From: Vulcanimicrobiota bacterium | GTDB lineage: Bacteria > Pseudomonadota > Gammaproteobacteria > Xanthomonadales > Rhodanobacteraceae | Assembly: GCA_903970555.1 (NCBI GenBank) | Contig: CAJCJD010000156.1 | Location: forward strand, 1-64,000 | Direction: 5' to 3' | DNA length: 64,000 bases | Shown: positions 25,790 through 34,300 of the stretch, in pieces | Position numbering within the stretch: position 1 is the stretch's first letter | Layout: every line of letters starts with the position of its first letter | The notes under the pieces: generated by a model | Databases searched by the model: none | What the model was told of the DNA's origin: nothing | What the model saw: only the letters and a program-made list of their open reading frames with translations | Made by a program: the position numbers and the translations under genes

Positions 25790-26608
25790 TCATCGCCCCG
25801 CCGTGTCTTTCCGGATGGCGTCGACCGTGCGCGAAACTATAACATCCACGCCCAATTGGCCGAGTTCGGCCGTCGAGCGCCGCGGATCGCCACCATAGAC
25901 GCCGTCCGCCGCACCCAGTTTCGGGCTGGCGCGCAGCTGGCTCAGGCGCACCATTTGGGGGGCCACGGCCAGTTGCAGCGAGGTATCCGCAAGCCCGGCA
26001 TGCGTGCCGATTTCATCGTCGCGGAAACCGTGCTGGCGCAAGATCTGGTTATAGCCATCAGACGAGGTGTCGTAATACGCCGACGGCAAGAAGGCGCGCG
26101 CACCGGAGCCAGCCCAGGTCTTGTTAAGCTGAGCGACGACCTGCTTCAGATCTTTCTGATATCCGCCGTGGTCACCGAGAAAGACGATGTTGCGAAAGCC
26201 ATGTACCGCAAAGCTGTTGGCGGCGGATTCAAGCAATTTTTCGAACACGTCATCCGGAATGGTGATCGTGCCCGGAAAGCGCATATGGGATGTCGGCGGT
26301 GCGTAGCCACCTTCCGGCACATAAGCGACGACCGGCGCGACCAGCGCGTTGCCAAGTTTTTCGGCAATCTTCTCGGAAAGATATTCCGCCCGCACATTGT
26401 GCTTGCCGACGGCCACGAAAGGTCCGCTTTGTTCGGTCCCGCCGATGGGGATGATGACGGTGGTCTTGCCTGCGCGAATCTGGTCGCGCAATTCGGTCCA
26501 GGTGAGGTTTTGCAGCCACACCGTTTGCGGAGCCTGCGCAAACGAAACTTGCGCGGTAACAAGCAGCGCGACGGACGCTAGAAGGCGTCGAAACATGGGG
26601 TGCATCAT
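25790..26608 (-). CDS. Exported creatininase-family amidohydrolase
   Basis: The 272-residue protein has a signal peptide (about 1-25, ending SFAQA). The fold signature is PIGGTEQSGP, GKHNVRAEYLSEKIAE, PTSHMRFPGTITI and GDHGGYQ. The canonical EQHGPH motif reads EQSGPF and the HAGExETS loop reads HAGLADTS, so at least one metal ligand differs from cytosolic creatininase. Characterised relatives include creatinine amidohydrolase and the peptidase MftE; this exported subgroup is uncharacterised. It forms a probable operon with the downstream beta-propeller gene. Confidence 0.85.
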   Translation of the reverse strand: MMHPMFRRLLASVALLVTAQVSFAQAPQTVWLQNLTWTELRDQIRAGKTTVIIPIGGTEQSGPFVAVGKHNVRAEYLSEKIAEKLGNALVAPVVAYVPEGGYAPPTSHMRFPGTITIPDDVFEKLLESAANSFAVHGFRNIVFLGDHGGYQKDLKQVVAQLNKTWAGSGARAFLPSAYYDTSSDGYNQILRQHGFRDDEIGTHAGLADTSLQLAVAPQMVRLSQLRASPKLGAADGVYGGDPRRSTAELGQLGVDVIVSRTVDAIRKDTAGR

Positions 26609-26712
26609 TAGAACCTAGCAGCAATGAGGGAGTGCGGACACAACGGCGCATTATGGTTGCATGCCATGCTGGCCGCTGCATCCCTTCGTTCACGCATTGC
26701 CCGCGTTTTGCC

Positions 26713-27027
26713 TCATTCGTTCTCGGGTATGGCCTTGCGAAAAATCCCTTCCCAATACGCCATACGTTCCGAGTACGCCTCGCGCACCGATTCGGGCTGA
26801 TCGTTCTGCAGGCTGCGCACGTGGGTGATCGGCAAGGTGGCCGATGCCATAAGTCGCCAGGTATCGGCTGCGGCCCTCAGATGGGAATGGGACGCCACTA
26901 ATGCGGCAATCACTTGCTGATCTACCATCTGCTGCGCACTTAGCGCCATCAGCCCTTCCAGTGCCATGTCGGTGCGCTCAGACAAAAACGCCACGGCCTC
27001 ACCCCAATTGTTGAAGCTGACTTCCAT
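26713..27027 (-). CDS. Hypothetical protein (104 aa)
   Basis: This is a small soluble, mostly helical protein with no signal peptide. It begins MEVSFNNWGEAVAFLSERTD and has balanced charge. I recognise no domain. Coding potential looks good (GC-rich third positions, GGAGCCGCC stretch before the ATG). It may be polyhydroxyalkanoate-granule (phasin)-like in composition, but that is only an impression. Confidence 0.65.
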   Translation of the reverse strand: MEVSFNNWGEAVAFLSERTDMALEGLMALSAQQMVDQQVIAALVASHSHLRAAADTWRLMASATLPITHVRSLQNDQPESVREAYSERMAYWEGIFRKAIPENE

Positions 27028-27142
27028 GGGCGGCTCCTTACGGTCTAAGGGGACGGCCCGAGCCTAGCACCAAGCCGAGTGCAGCTCTGTCTTCAAAACG
27101 TTTATTTACACAGCTCGAGCATGCCGGCCCGATCGTCGTGCC

Positions 27143-27406
27143 TTAGCGAAGCTGGCTATCTTTGCTTCCGCGCCGGTTATAAATAGCGGCGCTACGTTCA
27201 GCATCTTGTGTTTCCTGACAAGCCACGCACAGGCGCACACCCGGAACGGCCTTGCGCCGCGCGGCGGGAATGGGTGCATCGCATGCTTCGCAATGCGTCA
27301 AACCGGGACCTTTCTTCAATTGACGACGCGCACGTTGCACAGCGTCGCTGACCGTGGCGTCGATCTGGTCCTGGACAGCGCCGTCGCCTGCCCAACCGGT
27401 AGCCAT
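27143..27406 (-). CDS. DksA/TraR-family zinc-finger protein
   Basis: The 87-residue protein has a four-cysteine zinc finger, C-x2-C ... C-x2-C, in HCEACDAPIPAARRKAVPGV and LCVACQ (about residues 38-63). This is the C4 module of the DksA/TraR family; the length fits the short YbiI-like members rather than DksA, which has a coiled-coil tip with two acidic residues absent here. It probably acts in the cytoplasm near RNA polymerase, by family analogy. AGGAGG is perfectly placed before the ATG. Confidence 0.9.
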   Translation of the reverse strand: MATGWAGDGAVQDQIDATVSDAVQRARRQLKKGPGLTHCEACDAPIPAARRKAVPGVRLCVACQETQDAERSAAIYNRRGSKDSQLR

Positions 27407-27966
27407 GGGAACCTCCTGAAACCTTTAACGATAAGTGGCGATTTACATCACCTGATGGTTGATTTGGGCCCAAAACTAGAAAATCCAAGATGACGCCGCA
27501 ATTCAAGGAACGGGCGAAACGTCCATGCATCGCTAAGACTCGCATCAAAGCTTGCGGGCGTCGGCTTCACTCTGGGGGCACATCAGTCTTCAGGGGCGAT
27601 CAACGACCGAGCTATCACGACGCCCACCCAGTTCGCTCCGGACTTGCCAGGTAGCGCTTCAAACACTTGAGGATTGCAGCTTGGCGCCATTCTTATATCA
27701 ATAATTACTTCTAATAATCAAAAGCTTACAAAAACAAAGCCTGTTATCCTCAGTCAAGAATTGGCGAACCCACAGCAAAGGACCTGTCGGCCGAAAAATT
27801 GCTCTGTTAGATCATTGCCCTGACCGCCGCTGCCCAGAGGTCACCTCATAGTCGACTTCATAGCGATATATGATGGAAAGCGCTCCACCGCCATCCCTGA
27901 CGGAAACCCGCGGTATCGCGGTCGGGGCGTGTAAAGACCAAGGGTATCAACAGGGGGAAGTGCTCG
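27407..27966. other. Divergent intergenic region, AT-rich in the middle
   Basis: 560 bp lie between the zinc-finger gene and the small acidic-protein gene. The stretch 27690-27745 is unusually AT-rich for this genome and is the likeliest promoter or protein-binding area. No structured RNA or ORF was recognised. Confidence 0.4.
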
Positions 27967-28269
27967 ATGTCGAGTGTTATCGATTTTCTTGAAAGAGTGG
28001 GTGGCGACGCCCAATGGCGAACTGCGTCTCACGATGAGATGGAGCTTGCACTGGCAGCAGCTGAGGTCGAAATGCCTTTGCGCGAGGCCATCCTCGCCAA
28101 GGATGCATCCAAACTCGAAGCATTGCTCGGGCAAATGCCGCAACTGGGCATCATGATCCCACCGGATGAAGAAGAAGGAGAGGAAGACGAAGAAGATGAC
28201 GCGGGCGAGAAACCGGAACTGAAAAGCATCCGCGGCTCGCTATCTCATCTATCGCTGCAGCAGTCGTAA
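27967..28269 (+). CDS. Small acidic protein with Nif11-like leader pattern
   Basis: The 100-residue protein has two parts. Residues 1-55 are helical (VIDFLERVGGDAQWR, DEMELALAAAEVEMP, AILAKDASKLEALLG) and resemble the Nif11-type leader domain. Residues about 66-82 are almost entirely Glu/Asp, followed by a short Ser/Leu-rich tail. Nif11 domains occur in nitrogen-fixation proteins and as leaders of ribosomally made peptides, but there is no modification enzyme nearby, so a peptide-precursor role is not supported. GGGGGAAG precedes the ATG. The next gene starts 9 bp later, indicating co-expression with the TPR-GGDEF protein. Confidence 0.75.
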   Translation: MSSVIDFLERVGGDAQWRTASHDEMELALAAAEVEMPLREAILAKDASKLEALLGQMPQLGIMIPPDEEEGEEDEEDDAGEKPELKSIRGSLSHLSLQQS

Positions 28270-28277
28270 GAGCGACG

Positions 28278-30131
28278 ATGCCGATGATCGGCAAAACGCG
28301 CCGGAAATGCTGGGCAGAAGTCGCTTTGCTATTCTGCCTACTTGAGGGCGTGGCGTTTGCCGCCATGCCCGAATCCAGCAATCCGTCGGAACTGCTCGCA
28401 CGTGCTGATGCCATCAAGACAGTCGACAATTCGGCGTTTACCAAATTGCTCGAACAGCTCGACAAAAATTCCTCCAGCCTGTCCGATGACCAAAAGTGGA
28501 ACCTTCGCTATCTAGAAGCTTGGGAAGTCGCCTACAGCGGAGAGGTTGTCAAAGCAAAATCGCTACTAGAAGCCATTATCAAGCAAACCCCAGATAACGC
28601 CATCCGGTTACATGCCACCGCAGCCCTTGTAAACATATTGGGCTTCGGACATCACTATGAAGAGGCATTCGCAGAACTGGATCAGGGACTCGACAGCCTC
28701 CCAAAGGTCACCGACAAAAATGCGCGCTTCCACCTGATGGGAGAAGCATCGCAGTTGCTGATCGACGCAGGACAATACGATTTAGCCACTGGTTATGCGG
28801 ACCAGATTGTCGCCGACTACCCTAACGGTGGCAGGAACAGATGTATTGGCATGTATATGAAGGTCCATGCGCGATTCCTTGGGGGCCGCATGCAGGCCCA
28901 AGACCCCCTGCCCCAGCAAGCGCTGGAAACTTGCGTCAAGGTCGGCGAGAACCTTGTGGCCGATGGAATACGGCGCGACCTGGCAAATTTCGCCATTCAG
29001 CAAGGAAGAACATCCGAAGCCATAAGGCTGCTCGAGAGCAGTTACTCGAACGTGGTGGCATACCACTACCTGGAATTGACGTCTGAATACGATGCGCTAT
29101 TGGCGGAGGGTTATTGGAAGGCAAACGATATTGCGCGCGCCGAAAAGTTTGCGCTCGACACGGTGGATATCGCGACAAAAAGCGATTTCACTCAACCGCT
29201 AAGCACGGCCTATGAACTGCTCTATCAGATTGATCAGCAACAAGGCGATCTGCGCGAAGCACTCGCCTACCATGAAAAATACATGGAGGCTTCTAAAGGC
29301 CATTTGGACGAACTTCGCGAAAAGGCGCTCGCCTATCAAATCGTCAAGCAGCAGGTCGACGCAAAGAAAGTGCAGGTCGATGAGCTGAATAAGCAAAACC
29401 AGATCCTTCAGCTTCAACACGCTCTCGAGCACAAAGCCGTTGAAACAAGTCGACTCTATATCGCCCTTTTGCTGACGGTATTAGCGTCGATCGGCTTGTG
29501 GCTCTACCGCCTCAAGCGCTCCCAATTGCGATTCATGCGATTGGCGCGCCGCGACGGCCTGACGGGCATTTTCAATCGGCAACATTTTGTCGACGAGGCA
29601 GAGCAAGCATTGCGTTACGCGGCCAAATCAATGAGAGGTGCCTGCCTCATTCTCATCGACATGGATCATTTCAAACTCGTCAACGACACCCACGGCCACA
29701 TCGTTGGCGATCATGTACTCAAACGCGCCGTTGCCGTGTGCCAGGGCCATTTGCATTCCTGCGATGTATTCGGCCGCCTGGGCGGCGAGGAATTCGGCAT
29801 CCTTCTACCCGAGTGCACGCCGGTTCAAGCGCTGGATCGCGCCGAGCAGATCCGATCGGCCATTAATGCAACGCCTAGTGAGGAATCCCGAGATCTCACC
29901 ATTTCCGCCAGTTTCGGCATCGCGTCGACCGAACAGCATGGGTACGAATTGCGCAAGCTGCTGGCAGCAGCCGATGATGCGCTTTATCGCGCCAAACGCG
30001 ATGGCCGCAATCGTGTCGTGATGAGCCAAGCGGACGATGATTCGGCTTCCACCCATGCATCGCAGGGCAGTCGGCAGCCCATGAGCAACAGTGCCCGGCC
30101 TGAGGCCACATGTTCCGACACGGCTAGCTAG
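28278..30131 (+). CDS. TPR-containing membrane diguanylate cyclase
   Basis: The 617-residue protein has a signal sequence (about 10-29), a periplasmic TPR-like helical repeat region (about 35-390, with a coiled coil at about 345-390), one membrane helix (about 395-413) and a cytoplasmic GGDEF domain (about 425-585). The active-site motif is intact, GGEEF (502-506), preceded by LILIDMDHFKLVNDTHGH. The inhibitory RxxD site five residues upstream reads HSCD, so product feedback inhibition may be absent. It should make c-di-GMP in response to a periplasmic signal. It lies 8 bp downstream of the small acidic protein gene. Confidence 0.92.
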   Translation: MPMIGKTRRKCWAEVALLFCLLEGVAFAAMPESSNPSELLARADAIKTVDNSAFTKLLEQLDKNSSSLSDDQKWNLRYLEAWEVAYSGEVVKAKSLLEAIIKQTPDNAIRLHATAALVNILGFGHHYEEAFAELDQGLDSLPKVTDKNARFHLMGEASQLLIDAGQYDLATGYADQIVADYPNGGRNRCIGMYMKVHARFLGGRMQAQDPLPQQALETCVKVGENLVADGIRRDLANFAIQQGRTSEAIRLLESSYSNVVAYHYLELTSEYDALLAEGYWKANDIARAEKFALDTVDIATKSDFTQPLSTAYELLYQIDQQQGDLREALAYHEKYMEASKGHLDELREKALAYQIVKQQVDAKKVQVDELNKQNQILQLQHALEHKAVETSRLYIALLLTVLASIGLWLYRLKRSQLRFMRLARRDGLTGIFNRQHFVDEAEQALRYAAKSMRGACLILIDMDHFKLVNDTHGHIVGDHVLKRAVAVCQGHLHSCDVFGRLGGEEFGILLPECTPVQALDRAEQIRSAINATPSEESRDLTISASFGIASTEQHGYELRKLLAAADDALYRAKRDGRNRVVMSQADDDSASTHASQGSRQPMSNSARPEATCSDTAS

Positions 30132-30199
30132 CCGACTCCGCTAGGGTCATAGGCCGCGGTTTAGCTACCATCACAGCGCTCCGGCCCCTCCGTTCACCG

Positions 30200-30463
30200 A
30201 TGACTACGATCAGCAATAACCGCCAATGGTGTCTTTACCTGATCGAATGCCGCGATGGCTCGTTTTATGCCGGCATCACCAACGATCTTGACGCCCGCTA
30301 CAAGGCACATGTTGAAGGCCGTGGCGCACGCTATACACGTGCGCACCCGCCGATACGATTGATTGGTGCGCGACCTTACGAGAACCGCGCAGCAGCTTCG
30401 CGCGCAGAATGGGAAATCAAGCGACTTCCAAAGCAGAAGAAGATCGCCTTCCTGCACCTTTAA
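30200..30463 (+). CDS. GIY-YIG domain protein (YhbQ-like)
   Basis: The 87-residue single-domain protein has LYLIECRDGSFYAGITNDLD (the GIY-YIG element as LYL...YAG), ARYKAHVEGRGARYTR with the catalytic-type Arg, and AAASRAEWEIKRL with the Glu. This size and pattern match the YhbQ/UPF0213 group related to the UvrC N-terminal nuclease. The function in bacteria is uncertain. It follows the GGDEF gene by 68 bp on the same strand but is probably independent. Confidence 0.92.
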   Translation: MTTISNNRQWCLYLIECRDGSFYAGITNDLDARYKAHVEGRGARYTRAHPPIRLIGARPYENRAAASRAEWEIKRLPKQKKIAFLHL

Positions 30464-30526
30464 GGCCGTTCGCGCTCAACGACCAACCACGGCCCATCAA
30501 GAGGGCGAACGTCGCGCCCACTTCGC

Positions 30527-31441
30527 TTACTTCGCGTCCGAACCTTTATTCAAATCAATCATCGGTATCGAACCCGATCCCACGACCTGCGGAAGAATCC
30601 CGTTCCAATGCTGCAGACCGTAGAAGTGCGCATACTCCGGATTATTCTTAAGCGCCTCACCCACGGTATCGATCGCCTTGGCCTGCGCCTGCGCTTGCAG
30701 CACCGTGGCCTGCGCCTCGCCATTGGCGCGCTCTACCGCAGCGGTGGCCTCGGCATTGGCGGTGACTGTTTTCTGCTCGCCTTCAAACTTCTTCTGCGCC
30801 ACGGTGTTTTCTGCCTGAACGGCGAGATTTTTCGCGCGTACCGCTTCTTCGATCGATTGGTCGAACACTGGCGAGTAGTGGATACCGACAAGCTGCACGT
30901 CAATGACGTCCACGTTGAACAGCCGCTGCAATGCGTCGCTGATGTCCTTGCGCATCTGGGCGGTAATCTGCGCACGCTGATCGGAAATGGTGAGCGTGTT
31001 GTATTGGGCGAACGCGGCAAGTGCACGGTCTCTTACGACCGGAAGAATAGTGGCCTCTATATCTACCGCACCGGCGCGACCCACGTGATAAAGAAGATTC
31101 ATCACGGCCGAACTGGGTATCTGGTAGATCAGGCTGACATCGATCGTGACTTTCTGATTGTCATTCGTGTACACATCCAGCCCGTTGAGCGTGTAAACCG
31201 AACGGCTGGTTTGCAGGCGATCGACGGTTTCAAAGAACGGCACTTTGAAATGAACACCTGTCGTCAGTGGCGCGACGGTCATAGGCGTTCCGCCCATCCA
31301 ACGCGTTCCCGCTTCTTCGCTCGGCGACACGACAAAAACGGTGCTGTACAGCAGCGCCAAGATGACGACACCCACCATAAGGCCACCAGCGCCGAAACGA
31401 CTGAAGAGGCTACGAGGGTCCTTGGGCGGTAAGTTGAGCAT
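30527..31441 (-). CDS. SPFH/prohibitin-family membrane protein
   Basis: The 304-residue protein has an N-terminal membrane helix (about 18-38) followed by a band-7/SPFH domain (VVSPSEEAGTRWMGG, TTGVHFKVPFFETVDRLQ, VTIDVSLIYQI) and a long Ala/Glu-rich coiled coil (about 195-265). The prohibitin-like form resembles HflC/HflK and eukaryotic prohibitins, which form ring assemblies that modulate membrane proteases; HflK/HflC partners are not adjacent. ATG 31441 with GGGGAGAG is chosen over 31468. It is divergent from the sigma-54-type micropeptide locus. Confidence 0.88.
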   Translation of the reverse strand: MLNLPPKDPRSLFSRFGAGGLMVGVVILALLYSTVFVVSPSEEAGTRWMGGTPMTVAPLTTGVHFKVPFFETVDRLQTSRSVYTLNGLDVYTNDNQKVTIDVSLIYQIPSSAVMNLLYHVGRAGAVDIEATILPVVRDRALAAFAQYNTLTISDQRAQITAQMRKDISDALQRLFNVDVIDVQLVGIHYSPVFDQSIEEAVRAKNLAVQAENTVAQKKFEGEQKTVTANAEATAAVERANGEAQATVLQAQAQAKAIDTVGEALKNNPEYAHFYGLQHWNGILPQVVGSGSIPMIDLNKGSDAK

Positions 31442-31543
31442 GCGTACTCTCCCCTGAATCGGACGCATCTTGCCGTAAAGGCGTTTGCTTTGCGAGCCAC
31501 AGGCGCGTGAGTACCTACGGGCTCAACCCACCACCGATATCCG

Positions 31544-31589
31544 TTGTCCGCGCCCTGTCCGGACAACAGCGACTATTGTCCGCGGACAA
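31544..31589 (+). promoter_or_regulatory. Putative enhancer: TGTCCG/CGGACA palindromes
   Basis: TGTCCGGACA (31556-31565) and the perfect 14-bp palindrome TTGTCCGCGGACAA (31576-31589), plus a half-site TTGTCCG at 31544, lie about 70 bp upstream of a -24/-12 promoter. The same paired arrangement occurs at 57968-58002. This is the usual position for binding sites of a sigma-54 activator. Confidence 0.7.
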
Positions 31590-31655
31590 CCCCGCGTTCC
31601 GCGCAACGCCAGAAACAATGGCTTTGGAATGCGGTTTGCGCGGCATTTAAACCTT

Positions 31656-31671
31656 TGGCATGAGCTTTGCC
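31656..31671 (+). promoter_or_regulatory. Sigma-54 (RpoN) -24/-12 promoter
   Basis: TGGCATGAGCTTTGCC has the invariant GG (31657-31658) and GC (31669-31670) exactly 12 bp apart, as RpoN requires. It lies 46 bp before the micropeptide start. Confidence 0.75.
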
Positions 31672-31716
31672 ATCTATACCTCGAAAGCTTCATTTCCTAA
31701 CTCACGGAGAACGGCC

Positions 31717-31878
31717 ATGAAATTCGAGACCCTGATGCTGAAAAGCCTGTTTACCGCCTGCATGCTGGTCTGTGTGCTGACCCTGGGCGCTATGCTTACG
31801 ACGAAAGTGAAAGTGAACGTACCCACCGTTGTGGCCAGTCATGCCGCTGTCACTTCTGTTGCGAACTCGGCCAGCTGA
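31717..31878 (+). CDS. MKFET-type hydrophobic micropeptide 1 (53 aa)
   Basis: ATG 31717 is preceded by CGGAGA. The first 28 residues (MKFETLMLKSLFTACMLVCV and onward) form one hydrophobic segment that could be a membrane anchor or signal peptide; a short tail rich in Val, Thr and Ala follows. The first 28 residues align with the peptide at 58129-58215, and the leader before the gene, the promoter and the enhancer-like palindromes are also alike, which supports that it is a real gene. The function is unknown. It is monocistronic: the next gene is on the other strand. Confidence 0.75.
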   Translation: MKFETLMLKSLFTACMLVCVLTLGAMLTTKVKVNVPTVVASHAAVTSVANSAS

Positions 31879-31945
31879 AAGCACTACGCATGAACCGGGT
31901 CATCCAAGCTCAACCAACGATGTTGTTGCCCCCAGCCTCTTTCAC

Positions 31946-31976
31946 GAAAAAAGGCCCGGCTTGAATCACCGGGCCT
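31946..31976 (-). terminator. Terminator for the sedolisin gene
   Basis: Read on the minus strand, AGGCCCGG pairs with CCGGGCCT (31952-31959 and 31969-31976) and is followed by a run of T (the plus-strand A-run at 31946-31952). It lies about 50 bp after the protease stop. It could also end the opposite micropeptide transcript. Confidence 0.85.
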
Positions 31977-32024
31977 CGTAAGGTGCTTGGATATTTTTCT
32001 TCTGGTGGGCGGCGTCTGTTACAC

Positions 32025-33755
32025 CTATGGAACCAATGTCGAGATCAAAGCCGCTTTTGGACTACCCCAACCTGTCACCAAGTCATAGCCAGTCACGGCC
32101 GAATAGCTGCCAGACTTGCCGCTGGTGATGTCGTGGAAGTCGGTGGTGTAGGTTGAAGTCAACGCGCCACCCGATTCATTCTCGGCGTAAATGGTTGGGT
32201 CGATGAACCCGACATTCGCCTTACCGTTAGCAGCGGCCTGCTGATTGACCAGCGCGATGAAGCCAGCCCACATCGGCGCGGCAAAGCTGGTGCCACCGTA
32301 ATCGTTCGCTGTGCACGTGGTCTGGTCTGCGCACACGTAGAAAGTGAAGTTGGCGTTGGCCGATACATCCGGACCATTGCGATAGGTCGTCGAGCCCTTG
32401 TTGCTGGAATTGATCACGCCACTGATCTGCTGCCAGGAAGGAATGGCAATCTTGTCAGGCGAAATACCGCCTCCGCTGTCGACCCAAGCCGTTTCCGACT
32501 TCCAGGGCCCTCCGGCGGAACTGGTCGTCAGATCGGTGCCGCCAACGGAGATGACATACGCAGCGTCAGCGGGCCACGCTTCATTGCGCTTCGACCAAGT
32601 CGAATCATCGCCCGATGCTGCAAAGAAACTCTGACCTTGCGAGGCCATCTTCTCCCAGTAGGGATTGAGCGTTGTCGGGTCATCGGGCGTCCAGCCCCAC
32701 GAACAGCCGATCGTCGTAGGCAGGGGGCTGTGCGTCGTCATCGCACTGATGATGGCCGTATCGGTGGAGCCGACATACACCACCAGGCTGCTTAATCCTG
32801 GAGCCATGCCGATAGCTTGCGTCATATCGAGCGTCTGTTCGGTATCGTCGCAACCACTCGAATAAACGCAGGACGTGCTGGTGCCGTCAGTGGAGAGAAG
32901 AGTCACGGGCACCTTGTTGGTTTGCCCCGCGTTCTTGAAGTACGTCGTCAGGTCAGCCAGATCGGTACCGTAATATTCGAACAAGCCGAGATTTTGACCG
33001 GCACCGGTGAGCGCGGTACCGCCGTAATAGGCTGCACGCATGTCACTTCCCAGGAACGAGGCCGAGGGACCAGATCCCGTGGTTGCGTGCGACACGAGCT
33101 TGTTAGCTTCAGTACCGTTGCTCAGTGCATCGCCGCTCTTCTTGACGAACAACGGATGCGGAATCGAATAGTTGTTCAACCCCGAAACATGCCAGAGCGA
33201 AATCGCCAAGCCGGTCGAGGGCTCGCGATCGGCGCTGTAGAAAACACGATTCTCAGTCGGGTGCTGATAGGTATGCATCTTGACGTTGAAGGCAGCTTCG
33301 ACCGCAGATACCGGCCCCACGACCTGCACATCCATGCCATCACGGCTTCCGCCGGTGACGGTGAATCCGTACTTGGTTAGGTATTTAACGACGGTATCGT
33401 AGTCATTCTGGGTGGGTCCAAACTCCGCAGTGAACTGTGCTGGAGTCATGTAGTTGCGATAATTAATGCTTGCTGGGTTCGTAACGCTTGCTGCGAATGC
33501 ATCCAGGCCAGCCTGGTCACGCACCGGCAGAACAACATCCAGGCCCATCAATTGGCCGGCGGGAAGGTTACCGACCTGCTTCGCCGTACCCTGGCTCACC
33601 GCGTCACGCACGTGGTGAGTTAGAACTTCGGCCGCCTGCGCCGCCGTGGTCGCGCCAAATGCCAACGCAATGGCAAGCGAAAGCGAGCATGCGTTTCGAA
33701 CATGGTGGGAAACTCCATTTGAAAGATCTTTTCCAGTCGAATGTGATCGAATCAT
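32025..33755 (-). CDS. Secreted S53 (sedolisin/kumamolisin-type) serine-carboxyl protease
   Basis: The 576-residue preproenzyme has a signal peptide (about 1-43, ending AQAAE), a pro-domain (to about 200) and an S53 catalytic domain. Glu306 and Asp310 in DDTEQTLDMTQ and Ser490 in GGTSFAAP are the triad; SGDDS holds the oxyanion Asp. A C-terminal Ca2+ site motif DFHDITSG is visible. Such enzymes are acid peptidases secreted for protein degradation, and the pro-domain is cleaved off on activation. ATG 33755 after GGGGTA is preferred; ATGs at 33770 and 33821 are alternatives. A clear terminator follows. Confidence 0.92.
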   Translation of the reverse strand: MIRSHSTGKDLSNGVSHHVRNACSLSLAIALAFGATTAAQAAEVLTHHVRDAVSQGTAKQVGNLPAGQLMGLDVVLPVRDQAGLDAFAASVTNPASINYRNYMTPAQFTAEFGPTQNDYDTVVKYLTKYGFTVTGGSRDGMDVQVVGPVSAVEAAFNVKMHTYQHPTENRVFYSADREPSTGLAISLWHVSGLNNYSIPHPLFVKKSGDALSNGTEANKLVSHATTGSGPSASFLGSDMRAAYYGGTALTGAGQNLGLFEYYGTDLADLTTYFKNAGQTNKVPVTLLSTDGTSTSCVYSSGCDDTEQTLDMTQAIGMAPGLSSLVVYVGSTDTAIISAMTTHSPLPTTIGCSWGWTPDDPTTLNPYWEKMASQGQSFFAASGDDSTWSKRNEAWPADAAYVISVGGTDLTTSSAGGPWKSETAWVDSGGGISPDKIAIPSWQQISGVINSSNKGSTTYRNGPDVSANANFTFYVCADQTTCTANDYGGTSFAAPMWAGFIALVNQQAAANGKANVGFIDPTIYAENESGGALTSTYTTDFHDITSGKSGSYSAVTGYDLVTGWGSPKAALISTLVP

Positions 33756-34300
33756 TGGTAGATACCCCATTAGTAGAATTGAGCGGATGTTGACGCGCGC
33801 TTTGAGCCTGCTGTGTTGCATGCAGCAGCGTAAAAAGGCGAACGCCAGCGACGCAAAGTCGTCAAGACGACTTTGTCTCTCACTTGCTCACTAAAGTCCC
33901 CGTGCGTCACAGCGTTGATCGCTGTTGCGGCTATTGGTAGTGACTTGCCGCTCTCTTCAACGGGCCACCCTTCAAGGCATCGAAGAATGAACGCGAAAAA
34001 GACTGACTTTTTTGATCGCTATCACATCGCGATACTTAGACCGATCCAAGTGATGCGATGCTCCCCATCGCATCTATGCACGCACCTTCATCGCATGAAG
34101 TGCGTGAAACGGAAGTGATATCCGAACGCGACTATCGCATCAGCAAATACTTACGTGACAGAGGCGTTCGTCGAACCACAGCTACGGACGATTCGAATAG
34201 CGCATGTACTGAGCTACGTCTGCGTGCTTCACTTCGCTTTGACAATCCAATTGTGAAGGTAAACTTTGTAGTTTTTCTTCATATATGCCAACATGGCGGC
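33756..34300. other. Divergent intergenic region (sedolisin / MarR)
   Basis: About 545 bp, partly AT-rich. A small inverted repeat AAACT-TTGT-AGTTT (34261-34274) lies 27 bp before the MarR start and may be its operator. No gene was recognised. Confidence 0.4.
34261..34274. promoter_or_regulatory. Possible MarR operator
   Basis: AAACT and AGTTT are perfect inverted 5-mers separated by TTGT just upstream of the MarR gene; the arms are short, so this is tentative. Confidence 0.3.

Noticed and set aside
24542-26581. 679-residue plus-strand ORF, the longest after the VioB-like gene
   Set aside because: It is antisense to the beta-propeller and creatininase genes, both of which have clear signal peptides and conserved motifs.
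27407-27966. Possible c-di-GMP riboswitch or other structured RNA before the GGDEF operon
   Set aside because: No GEMM-like consensus or supporting stems could be found by eye.
33822-34120. Short plus-strand ORFs between the protease and MarR genes
   Set aside because: They have no ribosome site and no conserved features.
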